Positions 21,001 through 35,182 of a stretch of 64,000 bases of DNA are shown here, piece after piece (the first letter of the stretch is position 1; each line of letters starts with the position of its first letter). Source of the stretch: Nakaseomyces glabratus (taxonomy: Eukaryota; Ascomycota; Saccharomycetes; Saccharomycetales; Saccharomycetaceae); assembly GCF_010111755.1 (NCBI RefSeq), contig NC_088960.1, positions 496,001 to 560,000 on the forward strand, read 5' to 3'. The notes below the pieces were generated by a model. It was given only the letters and a program-made list of their open reading frames with translations, ran no database searches and was not told the origin of the DNA. Position numbers and translations under genes: made by a program.

Positions 21001-22500
21001 GTGGTCTTGTCCTTACCATCGTCGCTTGGAGATGGGTAGGTGGTCAAGATAGTCGTTGGCTTACCGTCAGAGTCAGTGGTGGTGATGTGCGAGATAATGT
21101 CTGTGTGAACAACACCATCCTTGTCAGTGGTGACTGTGGTCTTGTCCTTACCATCGTCGCTTGGAGATGGGTAGGTGGTCAAGATAGTCGTTGGCTTACC
21201 GTCAGAGTCAGTGGTGGTGATGTGCGAGATAATGTCTGTGTGAACAACACCATCCTTGTCAGTGGTGACTGTGGTCTTGTCCTTACCATCGTCGCTTGGA
21301 GATGGGTAGGTGGTCAAGATAGTCGTTGGCTTACCGTCAGAGTCAGTGGTGGTGATGTGCGAGATAATGTCTGTGTGAGCAACACCATCCTTGTCAGTGG
21401 TGACTGTGGTCTTGTCCTTACCATCGTCGCTTGGAGATGGGTAGGTGGTCAAGATAGTCGTTGGCTTACCGTCAGAGTCAGTGGTGGTGATGTGCGAGAT
21501 AATGTCTGTGTGAACAACACCATCCTTGTCAGTGGTGACTGTGGTCTTGTCCTTACCATCGTCGCTTGGAGATGGGTAGGTGGTCAAGATAGTCGTTGGC
21601 TTACCGTCAGAGTCAGTGGTGGTGATGTGCGAGATAATGTCTGTGTGAACAACACCATCCTTGTCAGTGGTGACTGTGGTCTTGTCCTTACCATCGTCGC
21701 TTGGAGATGGGTAGGTGGTCAAGATAGTCGTTGGCTTACCGTCAGAGTCAGTGGTGGTGATGTGCGAGATAATGTCTGTGTGAACAACACCATCCTTGTC
21801 AGTGGTGACTGTGGTCTTGTCCTTACCATCGTCGCTTGGAGATGGGTAGGTGGTCAAGATAGTCGTTGGCTTACCGTCAGAGTCAGTGGTGGTGATGTGC
21901 GAGATAATGTCTGTGTGAACAACACCATCCTTGTCAGTGGTGACTGTGGTCTTGTCCTTACCATCGTCGCTTGGAGATGGGTAGGTGGTCAAGATAGTCG
22001 TTGGCTTACCGTCAGAGTCAGTGGTGGTGATGTGCGAGATAATGTCTGTGTGAACAACACCATCCTTGTCAGTGGTGACTGTGGTCTTGTCCATACCATC
22101 GTCGCTTGGAGATGGGTAGGTGGTCAAGATAGTCGTTGGCTTACCGTCAGAGTCAGTGGTGGTGATGTGCGAGATAATGTCTGTGTGAACAACACCATCC
22201 TTGTCAGTGGTGACTGTGGTCTTGTCCTTACCATCGTCGCTTGGAGATGGGTAGGTGGTCAAGATAGTCGTTGGCTTACCGTCAGAGTCAGTGGTGGTGA
22301 TGTGCGAGATAATGTCTGTGTGAACAACACCATCCTTGTCAGTGGTGACTGTGGTCTTGTCCTTACCATCGTCGCTTGCAGATGGGTAGGTGGTCAAGAT
22401 AGTCGTTGGCTTACCGTCAGAGTCAGTGGTGGTGATGTGCGAGATAATGTCTGTGTGAACAACACCATCCTTGTCAGTGGTGACTGTGGTCTTGTCCTTA
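16430..22500 (-). repeat. 3105-bp (23-unit) segmental duplication inside the SHITT array
   Basis: Marker variants recur with an offset of exactly 3105 bp: ATC at 16431/19536 and 17376/20481, GAGC at 16652/19757, 17597/20702 and 18272/21377, GCA at 17113/20218, and CCATACC at 18986/22091. The earlier GCA at 16168 has no partner at 19273, which places one boundary between 16168 and 16431. Confidence 0.85.
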
Positions 22501-23321
22501 CCATCGTCGCTTGGAGATGGGTAGGTGGTCAAGATAGTCGTTGGCTTACCGTCAGAGTCAGTGGTGGTGATGTGCGAGATAATGTCTGTGTGAACAACAC
22601 CATCCTTGTCAGTGGTGACTGTGGTCTTGTCCTTACCATCGTCGCTTGGAGATGGGTAGGTGGTCAAGATAGTCGTTGGCTTACCGTCAGAGTCAGTGGT
22701 GGTGATGTGCGAGATAATGTCTGTGTGAACAACACCATCCTTGTCAGTGGTGACTGTGGTCTTGTCCTTACCATCGTCGCTTGGAGATGGGTAGGTGGTC
22801 AAGATAGTCGTTGGCTTACCGTCAGAGTCAGTGGTGGTGATGTGCGAGATAATGTCTGTGTGAACAACACCATCCTTGTCAGTGGTGACTGTGGTCTTGT
22901 CCTTACCATCGTCGCTTGGAGATGGGTAGGTGGTCAAGATAGTCGTTGGCTTACCGTCAGAGTCAGTGGTGGTGATGTGCGAGATAATGTCTGTGTGAAC
23001 AACACCATCCTTGTCAGTGGTGACTGTGGTCTTGTCCTTACCATCGTCGCTTGGAGATGGGTAGGTGGTCAAGATAGTCGTTGGCTTACCGTCAGAGTCA
23101 GTGGTGGTGATGTGCGAGATAATGTCTGTGTGAACAACACCATCCTTGTCAGTGGTGACTGTGGTCTTGTCCTTACCATCGTCGCTTGGAGATGGGTAGG
23201 TGGTCAAGATAGTCGTTGGCTTACCGTCAGAGTCAGTGGTGGTGATGTGCGAGATAATGTCTGTGTGAACAACACCATCCTTGTCAGTGGTGACTGTGGT
23301 CTTGTCCTTACCATCGTCGCT

Positions 23322-23629
23322 AGGTGACATGGATGAGGATGCCTCGTTTGGAATAGGTTCAGTGTTGCCGTTGTTATCTATCAAGTAGGATGTGGTAATT
23401 GTGATACTATGGCCATCACTATCGGTTGTTGTTATCGTACTCGTGGTTGGGCTGACCCATGCTGGTTGAGCGTCAATCGCCTCCTTGGACAACTCTGTAA
23501 CCGTAGTTATTATGACATCACCATTTGATGCAGTGTATGTAGTCTTGTGTACAACTTCGACAACCGGAGTACCATCTTCTGTGTATGTGGTGGTCCAGGC
23601 ATCTGGAGCAGAGCTACCATTTTCAGGGG
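23322..23629 (-). repeat. SHITT-array spacer, copy 3 (coding order)
   Basis: This is a roughly 303-bp non-SHITT module, in frame with the array. It encodes about 100 residues with ENGSSAPDAWTTTYTEDG at its start and NNGNTEPIPNEASSSMS at its end. It retains a TTTDSDGH segment, so it may be a distant derivative of the same repeat. It is the last of three near-identical copies. Confidence 0.9.
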
Positions 23630-24839
23630 ATGGGTAGGTGGTCAAGATAGTCGTTGGCTTACCGTCAGAGTCAGTGGTGGTGATGTGCGAGATAATGTCT
23701 GTGTGAACAACACCATCCTTGTCAGTGGTGACTGTGGTCTTGTCCTTACCATCGTCGCTTGGAGATGGGTAGGTGGTCAAGATAGTCGTTGGCTTACCGT
23801 CAGAGTCAGTGGTGGTGATGTGCGAGATAACGTCTGTGTGAACAACACCATCCTTGTCAGTGGTGACTGTGGTCTTGTCCTTACCATCGTCGCTTGGAGA
23901 TGGGTAGGTGGTCAAGATAGTCGTTGGCTTACCGTCAGAGTCAGTGGTGGTGATGTGCGAGATAATGTCTGTGTGAACAACACCATCCTTGTCAGTGGTG
24001 ACTGTGGTCTTGTCCTTACCATCGTCGCTTGGAGATGGGTAGGTGGTCAAGATAGTCGTTGGCTTACCGTCAGAGTCAGTGGTGGTGATGTGCGAGATAA
24101 TGTCTGTGTGAACAACACCATCCTTGTCAGTGGTGACTGTGGTCTTGTCCTTACCATCGTCGCTTGGAGATGGGTAGGTGGTCAAGATAGTCGTTGGCTT
24201 ACCGTCAGAGTCAGTGGTGGTGATGTGCGAGATAATGTCTGTGTGAACAACACCATCCTTGTCAGTGGTGACTGTGGTCTTGTCCTTACCATCGTCGCTT
24301 GGAGATGGGTAGGTGGTCAAGATAGTCGTTGGCTTACCGTCAGAGTCAGTGGTGGTGATGTGCGAGATAATGTCTGTGTGAACAACACCATCCTTGTCAG
24401 TGGTGACTGTGGTCTTGTCCTTACCATCGTCGCTTGGAGATGGGTAGGTGGTCAAGATAGTCGTTGGCTTACCGTCAGAGTCAGTGGTGGTGATGTGCGA
24501 GATAATGTCTGTGTGAACAACACCATCCTTGTCAGTGGTGACTGTGGTCTTGTCCTTACCATCGTCGCTTGGAGATGGGTAGGTGGTCAAGATAGTCGTT
24601 GGCTTACCGTCAGAGTCAGTGGTGGTGATGTGCGAGATAATGTCTGTGTGAGCAACACCATCCTTGTCAGTGGTGACTGTGGTCTTGTCCTTACCATCGT
24701 CGCTTGGAGATGGGTAGGTGGTCAAGATAGTCGTTGGCTTACCGTCAGAGTCAGTGGTGGTGATGTGCGAGATAATGTCTGTGTGAACAACACCATCCTT
24801 GTCAGTGGTGACTGTGGTCTTGTCCTTACCATCGTCGCT

Positions 24840-25147
24840 AGGTGACATGGATGAGGATGCCTCGTTTGGAATAGGTTCAGTGTTGCCGTTGTTATCTATC
24901 AAGTAGGATGTGGTAATTGTGATACTATGGCCATCACTATCGGTTGTTGTTATCGTACTCGTGGTTGGGCTGACCCATGCTGGTTGAGCGTCAATCGCCT
25001 CCTTGGACAACTCTGTAACCGTAGTTATTATGACATCACCATTTGATGCAGTGTATGTAGTCTTGTGTACAACTTCGACAACCGGAGTACCATCTTCTGT
25101 GTATGTGGTGGTCCAGGCATCTGGAGCAGAGCTACCATTTTCAGGGG
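24840..25147 (-). repeat. SHITT-array spacer, copy 2
   Basis: This appears identical to the other two spacers and lies exactly 1518 bp from each (303 bp plus nine 135-bp units). It contains the same ALSKEAIDAQPAW-type and TTSTITTTDSDGHS segments. Confidence 0.9.
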
Positions 25148-26357
25148 ATGGGTAGGTGGTCAAGATAGTCGTTGGCTTACCGTCAGAGTCAGTGGTGGTG
25201 ATGTGCGAGATAATGTCTGTGTGAACAACACCATCCTTGTCAGTGGTGACTGTGGTCTTGTCCTTACCATCGTCGCTTGGAGATGGGTAGGTGGTCAAGA
25301 TAGTCGTTGGCTTACCGTCAGAGTCAGTGGTGGTGATGTGCGAGATAATGTCTGTGTGAACAACACCATCCTTGTCAGTGGTGACTGTGGTCTTGTCCTT
25401 ACCATCGTCGCTTGGAGATGGGTAGGTGGTCAAGATAGTCGTTGGCTTACCGTCAGAGTCAGTGGTGGTGATGTGCGAGATAATGTCTGTGTGAACAACA
25501 CCATCCTTGTCAGTGGTGACTGTGGTCTTGTCCTTACCATCATCGCTTGGAGATGGGTAGGTGGTCAAGATAGTCGTTGGCTTACCGTCAGAGTCAGTGG
25601 TGGTGATGTGCGAGATAATGTCTGTGTGAACAACACCATCCTTGTCAGTGGTGACTGTGGTCTTGTCCTTACCATCGTCGCTTGGAGATGGGTAGGTGGT
25701 CAAGATAGTCGTTGGCTTACCGTCAGAGTCAGTGGTGGTGATGTGCGAGATAACGTCTGTGTGAACAACACCATCCTTGTCAGTGGTGACTGTGGTCTTG
25801 TCCTTACCATCGTCGCTTGGAGATGGGTAGGTGGTCAAGATAGTCGTTGGCTTACCGTCAGAGTCAGTGGTGGTGATGTGCGAGATAATGTCTGTGTGAA
25901 CAACACCATCCTTGTCAGTGGTGACTGTGGTCTTGTCCTTACCATCGTCGCTTGGAGATGGGTAGGTGGTCAAGATAGTCGTTGGCTTACCATCAGAGTC
26001 AGTGGTGGTGATGTGCGAGATAATGTCTGTGTGAACAACACCATCCTTGTCAGTGGTGACTGTGGTCTTGTCCTTACCATCATCGCTTGGAGATGGGTAG
26101 GTGGTCAAGATAGTCGTTGGCTTACCGTCAGAGTCAGTGGTGGTGATGTGCGAGATAATGTCTGTGTGAACAACACCATCCTTGTCAGTGGTGACTGTGG
26201 TCTTGTCCTTACCATCGTCGCTTGGAGATGGGTAGGTGGTCAAGATAGTCGTTGGCTTACCGTCAGAGTCAGTGGTGGTGATGTGCGAGATAATGTCTGT
26301 GTGAACAACACCATCCTTGTCAGTGGTGACTGTGGTCTTGTCCTTACCATCGTCGCT

Positions 26358-26665
26358 AGGTGACATGGATGAGGATGCCTCGTTTGGAATAGGTTCAGTG
26401 TTGCCGTTGTTATCTATCAAGTAGGATGTGGTAATTGTGATACTATGGCCATCACTATCGGTTGTTGTTATCGTACTCGTGGTTGGGCTGACCCATGCTG
26501 GTTGAGCGTCAATCGCCTCCTTGGACAACTCTGTAACCGTAGTTATTATGACATCACCATTTGATGCAGTGTATGTAGTCTTGTGTACAACTTCGACAAC
26601 CGGAGTACCATCTTCTGTGTATGTGGTGGTCCAGGCATCTGGAGCAGAGCTACCATTTTCAGGGG
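26358..26665 (-). repeat. SHITT-array spacer, copy 1
   Basis: This is the first spacer met in coding order. It separates the roughly 97 SHITT units at the N-terminal side from the three-fold higher-order block. The sequence appears identical to the other two copies. Confidence 0.9.
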
Positions 26666-29600
26666 ATGGGTAGGTGGTCAAGATAGTCGTTGGCTTACCG
26701 TCAGAGTCAGTGGTGGTGATGTGCGAGATAATGTCTGTGTGAACAACACCATCCTTGTCAGTGGTGACTGTGGTCTTGTCCTTACCATCGTCGCTTGGAG
26801 ATGGGTAGGTGGTCAAGATAGTCGTTGGCTTACCGTCAGAGTCAGTGGTGGTGATGTGCGAGATAATGTCTGTGTGAACAACACCATCCTTGTCAGTGGT
26901 GACTGTGGTCTTGTCCTTACCATCGTCGCTTGGAGATGGGTAGGTGGTCAAGATAGTCGTTGGCTTACCGTCAGAGTCAGTGGTGGTGATGTGCGAGATA
27001 ATGTCTGTGTGAACAACACCATCCTTGTCAGTGGTGACTGTGGTCTTGTCCTTACCATCGTCGCTTGGAGATGGGTAGGTGGTCAAGATAGTCGTTGGCT
27101 TACCGTCAGAGTCAGTGGTGGTGATGTGCGAGATAATGTCTGTGTGAACAACACCATCCTTGTCAGTGGTGACTGTGGTCTTGTCCTTACCATCGTCGCT
27201 TGGAGATGGGTAGGTGGTCAAGATAGTCGTTGGCTTACCGTCAGAGTCAGTGGTGGTGATGTGCGAGATAATGTCTGTGTGAACAACACCATCCTTGTCA
27301 GTGGTGACTGTGGTCTTGTCCTTACCATCGTCGCTTGGAGATGGGTAGGTGGTCAAGATAGTCGTTGGCTTACCGTCAGAGTCAGTGGTGGTGATGTGCG
27401 AGATAATGTCTGTGTGAACAACACCATCCTTGTCAGTGGTGACTGTGGTCTTGTCCTTACCATCGTCGCTTGGAGATGGGTAGGTGGTCAAGATAGTCGT
27501 TGGCTTACCGTCAGAGTCAGTGGTGGTGATGTGCGAGATAATGTCTGTGTGAACAACACCATCCTTGTCAGTGGTGACTGTGGTCTTGTCCTTACCATCG
27601 TCGCTTGGAGATGGGTAGGTGGTCAAGATAGTCGTTGGCTTACCGTCAGAGTCAGTGGTGGTGATGTGCGAGATAATGTCTGTGTGAACAACACCATCCT
27701 TGTCAGTGGTGACTGTGGTCTTGTCCTTACCATCGTCGCTTGGAGATGGGTAGGTGGTCAAGATAGTCGTTGGCTTACCGTCAGAGTCAGTGGTGGTGAT
27801 GTGCGAGATAATGTCTGTGTGAACAACACCATCCTTGTCAGTGGTGACTGTGGTCTTGTCCTTACCATCGTCGCTTGGAGATGGGTAGGTGGTCAAGATA
27901 GTCGTTGGCTTACCGTCAGAGTCAGTGGTGGTGATGTGCGAGATAATGTCTGTGTGAACAACACCATCCTTGTCAGTGGTGACTGTGGTCTTGTCCTTAC
28001 CATCGTCGCTTGGAGATGGGTAGGTGGTCAAGATAGTCGTTGGCTTACCGTCAGAGTCAGTGGTGGTGATGTGCGAGATAATGTCTGTGTGAACAACACC
28101 ATCCTTGTCAGTGGTGACTGTGGTCTTGTCCTTACCATCGTCGCTTGGAGATGGGTAGGTGGTCAAGATAGTCGTTGGCTTACCGTCAGAGTCAGTGGTG
28201 GTGATGTGCGAGATAATGTCTGTGTGAACAACACCATCCTTGTCAGTGGTGACTGTGGTCTTGTCCTTACCATCGTCGCTTGGAGATGGGTAGGTGGTCA
28301 AGATAGTCGTTGGCTTACCGTCAGAGTCAGTGGTGGTGATGTGCGAGATAATGTCTGTGTGAACAACACCATCCTTGTCAGTGGTGACTGTGGTCTTGTC
28401 CTTACCATCGTCGCTTGGAGATGGGTAGGTGGTCAAGATAGTCGTTGGCTTACCGTCAGAGTCAGTGGTGGTGATGTGCGAGATAATGTCTGTGTGAACA
28501 ACACCATCCTTGTCAGTGGTGACTGTGGTCTTGTCCTTACCATCGTCGCTTGGAGATGGGTAGGTGGTCAAGATAGTCGTTGGCTTACCGTCAGAGTCAG
28601 TGGTGGTGATGTGCGAGATAATGTCTGTGTGAACAACACCATCCTTGTCAGTGGTGACTGTGGTCTTGTCCTTACCATCGTCGCTTGGAGATGGGTAGGT
28701 GGTCAAGATAGTCGTTGGCTTACCGTCAGAGTCAGTGGTGGTGATGTGCGAGATAATGTCTGTGTGAACAACACCATCCTTGTCAGTGGTGACTGTGGTC
28801 TTGTCCTTACCATCGTCGCTTGGAGATGGGTAGGTGGTCAAGATAGTCGTTGGCTTACCGTCAGAGTCAGTGGTGGTGATGTGCGAGATAATGTCTGTGT
28901 GAACAACACCATCCTTGTCAGTGGTGACTGTGGTCTTGTCCTTACCATCGTCGCTTGGAGATGGGTAGGTGGTCAAGATAGTCGTTGGCTTACCGTCAGA
29001 GTCAGTGGTGGTGATGTGCGAGATAATGTCTGTGTGAACAACACCATCCTTGTCAGTGGTGACTGTGGTCTTGTCCTTACCATCGTCGCTTGGAGATGGG
29101 TAGGTGGTCAAGATAGTCGTTGGCTTACCGTCAGAGTCAGTGGTGGTGATGTGCGAGATAATGTCTGTGTGAACAACACCATCCTTGTCAGTGGTGACTG
29201 TGGTCTTGTCCTTACCATCGTCGCTTGGAGATGGGTAGGTGGTCAAGATAGTCGTTGGCTTACCGTCAGAGTCAGTGGTGGTGATGTGCGAGATAATGTC
29301 TGTGTGAACAACACCATCCTTGTCAGTGGTGACTGTGGTCTTGTCCTTACCATCGTCGCTTGGAGATGGGTAGGTGGTCAAGATAGTCGTTGGCTTACCG
29401 TCAGAGTCAGTGGTGGTGATGTGCGAGATAATGTCTGTGTGAACAACACCATCCTTGTCAGTGGTGACTGTGGTCTTGTCCTTACCATCGTCGCTTGGAG
29501 ATGGGTAGGTGGTCAAGATAGTCGTTGGCTTACCGTCAGAGTCAGTGGTGGTGATGTGCGAGATAATGTCTGTGTGAACAACACCATCCTTGTCAGTGGT

Positions 29601-32600
29601 GACTGTGGTCTTGTCCTTACCATCGTCGCTTGGAGATGGGTAGGTGGTCAAGATAGTCGTTGGCTTACCGTCAGAGTCAGTGGTGGTGATGTGCGAGATA
29701 ATGTCTGTGTGAACAACACCATCCTTGTCAGTGGTGACTGTGGTCTTGTCCTTACCATCGTCGCTTGGAGATGGGTAGGTGGTCAAGATAGTCGTTGGCT
29801 TACCGTCAGAGTCAGTGGTGGTGATGTGCGAGATAATGTCTGTGTGAACAACACCATCCTTGTCAGTGGTGACTGTGGTCTTGTCCTTACCATCGTCGCT
29901 TGGAGATGGGTAGGTGGTCAAGATAGTCGTTGGCTTACCGTCAGAGTCAGTGGTGGTGATGTGCGAGATAATGTCTGTGTGAACAACACCATCCTTGTCA
30001 GTGGTGACTGTGGTCTTGTCCTTACCATCGTCGCTTGGAGATGGGTAGGTGGTCAAGATAGTCGTTGGCTTACCGTCAGAGTCAGTGGTGGTGATGTGCG
30101 AGATAATGTCTGTGTGAACAACACCATCCTTGTCAGTGGTGACTGTGGTCTTGTCCTTACCATCGTCGCTTGGAGATGGGTAGGTGGTCAAGATAGTCGT
30201 TGGCTTACCGTCAGAGTCAGTGGTGGTGATGTGCGAGATAATGTCTGTGTGAACAACACCATCCTTGTCAGTGGTGACTGTGGTCTTGTCCTTACCATCG
30301 TCGCTTGGAGATGGGTAGGTGGTCAAGATAGTCGTTGGCTTACCGTCAGAGTCAGTGGTGGTGATGTGCGAGATAATGTCTGTGTGAACAACACCATCCT
30401 TGTCAGTGGTGACTGTGGTCTTGTCCTTACCATCGTCGCTTGGAGATGGGTAGGTGGTCAAGATAGTCGTTGGCTTACCGTCAGAGTCAGTGGTGGTGAT
30501 GTGCGAGATAATGTCTGTGTGAACAACACCATCCTTGTCAGTGGTGACTGTGGTCTTGTCCTTACCATCGTCGCTTGGAGATGGGTAGGTGGTCAAGATA
30601 GTCGTTGGCTTACCGTCAGAGTCAGTGGTGGTGATGTGCGAGATAATGTCTGTGTGAACAACACCATCCTTGTCAGTGGTGACTGTGGTCTTGTCCTTAC
30701 CATCGTCGCTTGGAGATGGGTAGGTGGTCAAGATAGTCGTTGGCTTACCGTCAGAGTCAGTGGTGGTGATGTGCGAGATAATGTCTGTGTGAACAACACC
30801 ATCCTTGTCAGTGGTGACTGTGGTCTTGTCCTTACCATCGTCGCTTGGAGATGGGTAGGTGGTCAAGATAGTCGTTGGCTTACCGTCAGAGTCAGTGGTG
30901 GTGATGTGCGAGATAATGTCTGTGTGAACAACACCATCCTTGTCAGTGGTGACTGTGGTCTTGTCCTTACCATCGTCGCTTGGAGATGGGTAGGTGGTCA
31001 AGATAGTCGTTGGCTTACCGTCAGAGTCAGTGGTGGTGATGTGCGAGATAATGTCTGTGTGAACAACACCATCCTTGTCAGTGGTGACTGTGGTCTTGTC
31101 CTTACCATCGTCGCTTGGAGATGGGTAGGTGGTCAAGATAGTCGTTGGCTTACCGTCAGAGTCAGTGGTGGTGATGTGCGAGATAATGTCTGTGTGAACA
31201 ACACCATCCTTGTCAGTGGTGACTGTGGTCTTGTCCTTACCATCGTCGCTTGGAGATGGGTAGGTGGTCAAGATAGTCGTTGGCTTACCGTCAGAGTCAG
31301 TGGTGGTGATGTGCGAGATAATGTCTGTGTGAACAACACCATCCTTGTCAGTGGTGACTGTGGTCTTGTCCTTACCATCGTCGCTTGGAGATGGGTAGGT
31401 GGTCAAGATAGTCGTTGGCTTACCGTCAGAGTCAGTGGTGGTGATGTGCGAGATAATGTCTGTGTGAACAACACCATCCTTGTCAGTGGTGACTGTGGTC
31501 TTGTCCTTACCATCGTCGCTTGGAGATGGGTAGGTGGTCAAGATAGTCGTTGGCTTACCGTCAGAGTCAGTGGTGGTGATGTGCGAGATAATGTCTGTGT
31601 GAACAACACCATCCTTGTCAGTGGTGACTGTGGTCTTGTCCTTACCATCGTCGCTTGGAGATGGGTAGGTGGTCAAGATAGTCGTTGGCTTACCGTCAGA
31701 GTCAGTGGTGGTGATGTGCGAGATAATGTCTGTGTGAACAACACCATCCTTGTCAGTGGTGACTGTGGTCTTGTCCTTACCATCGTCGCTTGGAGATGGG
31801 TAGGTGGTCAAGATAGTCGTTGGCTTACCGTCAGAGTCAGTGGTGGTGATGTGCGAGATAATGTCTGTGTGAACAACACCATCCTTGTCAGTGGTGACTG
31901 TGGTCTTGTCCTTACCATCGTCGCTTGGAGATGGGTAGGTGGTCAAGATAGTCGTTGGCTTACCGTCAGAGTCAGTGGTGGTGATGTGCGAGATAATGTC
32001 TGTGTGAACAACACCATCCTTGTCAGTGGTGACTGTGGTCTTGTCCTTACCATCGTCGCTTGGAGATGGGTAGGTGGTCAAGATAGTCGTTGGCTTACCG
32101 TCAGAGTCAGTGGTGGTGATGTGCGAGATAATGTCTGTGTGAACAACACCATCCTTGTCAGTGGTGACTGTGGTCTTGTCCTTACCATCGTCGCTTGGAG
32201 ATGGGTAGGTGGTCAAGATAGTCGTTGGCTTACCGTCAGAGTCAGTGGTGGTGATGTGCGAGATAATGTCTGTGTGAACAACACCATCCTTGTCAGTGGT
32301 GACTGTGGTCTTGTCCTTACCATCGTCGCTTGGAGATGGGTAGGTGGTCAAGATAGTCGTTGGCTTACCGTCAGAGTCAGTGGTGGTGATGTGCGAGATA
32401 ATGTCTGTGTGAACAACACCATCCTTGTCAGTGGTGACTGTGGTCTTGTCCTTACCATCGTCGCTTGGAGATGGGTAGGTGGTCAAGATAGTCGTTGGCT
32501 TACCGTCAGAGTCAGTGGTGGTGATGTGCGAGATAATGTCTGTGTGAACAACACCATCCTTGTCAGTGGTGACTGTGGTCTTGTCCTTACCATCGTCGCT

Positions 32601-35182
32601 TGGAGATGGGTAGGTGGTCAAGATAGTCGTTGGCTTACCGTCAGAGTCAGTGGTGGTGATGTGCGAGATAATGTCTGTGTGAACAACACCATCCTTGTCA
32701 GTGGTGACTGTGGTCTTGTCCTTACCATCGTCGCTTGGAGATGGGTAGGTGGTCAAGATAGTCGTTGGCTTACCGTCAGAGTCAGTGGTGGTGATGTGCG
32801 AGATAATGTCTGTGTGAACAACACCATCCTTGTCAGTGGTGACTGTGGTCTTGTCCTTACCATCGTCGCTTGGAGATGGGTAGGTGGTCAAGATAGTCGT
32901 TGGCTTACCGTCAGAGTCAGTGGTGGTGATGTGCGAGATAATGTCTGTGTGAACAACACCATCCTTGTCAGTGGTGACTGTGGTCTTGTCCTTACCATCG
33001 TCGCTTGGAGATGGGTAGGTGGTCAAGATAGTCGTTGGCTTACCGTCAGAGTCAGTGGTGGTGATGTGCGAGATAATGTCTGTGTGAACAACACCATCCT
33101 TGTCAGTGGTGACTGTGGTCTTGTCCTTACCATCGTCGCTTGGAGATGGGTAGGTGGTCAAGATAGTCGTTGGCTTACCGTCAGAGTCAGTGGTGGTGAT
33201 GTGCGAGATAATGTCTGTGTGAACAACACCATCCTTGTCAGTGGTGACTGTGGTCTTGTCCTTACCATCGTCGCTTGGAGATGGGTAGGTGGTCAAGATA
33301 GTCGTTGGCTTACCGTCAGAGTCAGTGGTGGTGATGTGCGAGATAATGTCTGTGTGAACAACACCATCCTTGTCAGTGGTGACTGTGGTCTTGTCCTTAC
33401 CATCGTCGCTTGGAGATGGGTAGGTGGTCAAGATAGTCGTTGGCTTACCGTCAGAGTCAGTGGTGGTGATGTGCGAGATAATGTCTGTGTGAACAACACC
33501 ATCCTTGTCAGTGGTGACTGTGGTCTTGTCCTTACCATCGTCGCTTGGAGATGGGTAGGTGGTCAAGATAGTCGTTGGCTTACCGTCAGAGTCAGTGGTG
33601 GTGATGTGCGAGATAATGTCTGTGTGAACAACACCATCCTTGTCAGTGGTGACTGTGGTCTTGTCCTTACCATCGTCGCTTGGAGATGGGTAGGTGGTCA
33701 AGATAGTCGTTGGCTTACCGTCAGAGTCAGTGGTGGTGATGTGCGAGATAATGTCTGTGTGAACAACACCATCCTTGTCAGTGGTGACTGTGGTCTTGTC
33801 CTTACCATCGTCGCTTGGAGATGGGTAGGTGGTCAAGATAGTCGTTGGCTTACCGTCAGAGTCAGTGGTGGTGATGTGCGAGATAATGTCTGTGTGAACA
33901 ACACCATCCTTGTCAGTGGTGACTGTGGTCTTGTCCTTACCATCGTCGCTTGGAGATGGGTAGGTGGTCAAGATAGTCGTTGGCTTACCGTCAGAGTCAG
34001 TGGTGGTGATGTGCGAGATAATGTCTGTGTGAACAACACCATCCTTGTCAGTGGTGACTGTGGTCTTGTCCTTACCATCGTCGCTTGGAGATGGGTAGGT
34101 GGTCAAGATAGTCGTTGGCTTACCGTCAGAGTCAGTGGTGGTGATGTGCGAGATAATGTCTGTGTGAACAACACCATCCTTGTCAGTGGTGACTGTGGTC
34201 TTGTCCTTACCATCGTCGCTTGGAGATGGGTAGGTGGTCAAGATAGTCGTTGGCTTACCGTCAGAGTCAGTGGTGGTGATGTGCGAGATAATGTCTGTGT
34301 GAACAACACCATCCTTGTCAGTGGTGACTGTGGTCTTGTCCTTACCATCGTCGCTTGGAGATGGGTAGGTGGTCAAGATAGTCGTTGGCTTACCGTCAGA
34401 GTCAGTGGTGGTGATGTGCGAGATAATGTCTGTGTGAACAACACCATCCTTGTCAGTGGTGACTGTGGTCTTGTCCTTACCATCGTCGCTTGGAGATGGG
34501 TAGGTGGTCAAGATAGTCGTTGGCTTACCGTCAGAGTCAGTGGTGGTGATGTGCGAGATAATGTCTGTGTGAACAACACCATCCTTGTCAGTGGTGACTG
34601 TGGTCTTGTCCTTACCATCGTCGCTTGGAGATGGGTAGGTGGTCAAGATAGTCGTTGGCTTACCGTCAGAGTCAGTGGTGGTGATGTGCGAGATAATGTC
34701 TGTGTGAACAACACCATCCTTGTCAGTGGTGACTGTGGTCTTGTCCTTACCATCGTCGCTTGGAGATGGGTAGGTGGTCAAGATAGTCGTTGGCTTACCG
34801 TCAGAGTCAGTGGTGGTGATGTGCGAGATAATGTCTGTGTGAACAACACCATCCTTGTCAGTGGTGACTGTGGTCTTGTCCTTACCATCGTCGCTTGGAG
34901 ATGGGTAGGTGGTCAAGATAGTCGTTGGCTTACCGTCAGAGTCAGTGGTGGTGATGTGCGAGATAATGTCTGTGTGAACAACACCATCCTTGTCAGTGGT
35001 GACTGTGGTCTTGTCCTTACCATCGTCGCTTGGAGATGGGTAGGTGGTCAAGATAGTCGTTGGCTTACCGTCAGAGTCAGTGGTGGTGATGTGCGAGATA
35101 ATGTCTGTGTGAACAACACCATCCTTGTCAGTGGTGACTGTGGTCTTGTCCTTACCATCGTCGCTTGGAGATGGGTAGGTGG

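Noticed and set aside
14607..23327. Plus-strand frame of 2,906 codons antisense to the SHITT array (and similar frames at 26583-35255 and 35252-41233)
   Set aside because: The 135-bp unit is a multiple of three and happens to lack stops in this antisense frame, so it stays open automatically. The frame has no unique start, crosses into unrelated sequence at the spacers, and stops there.
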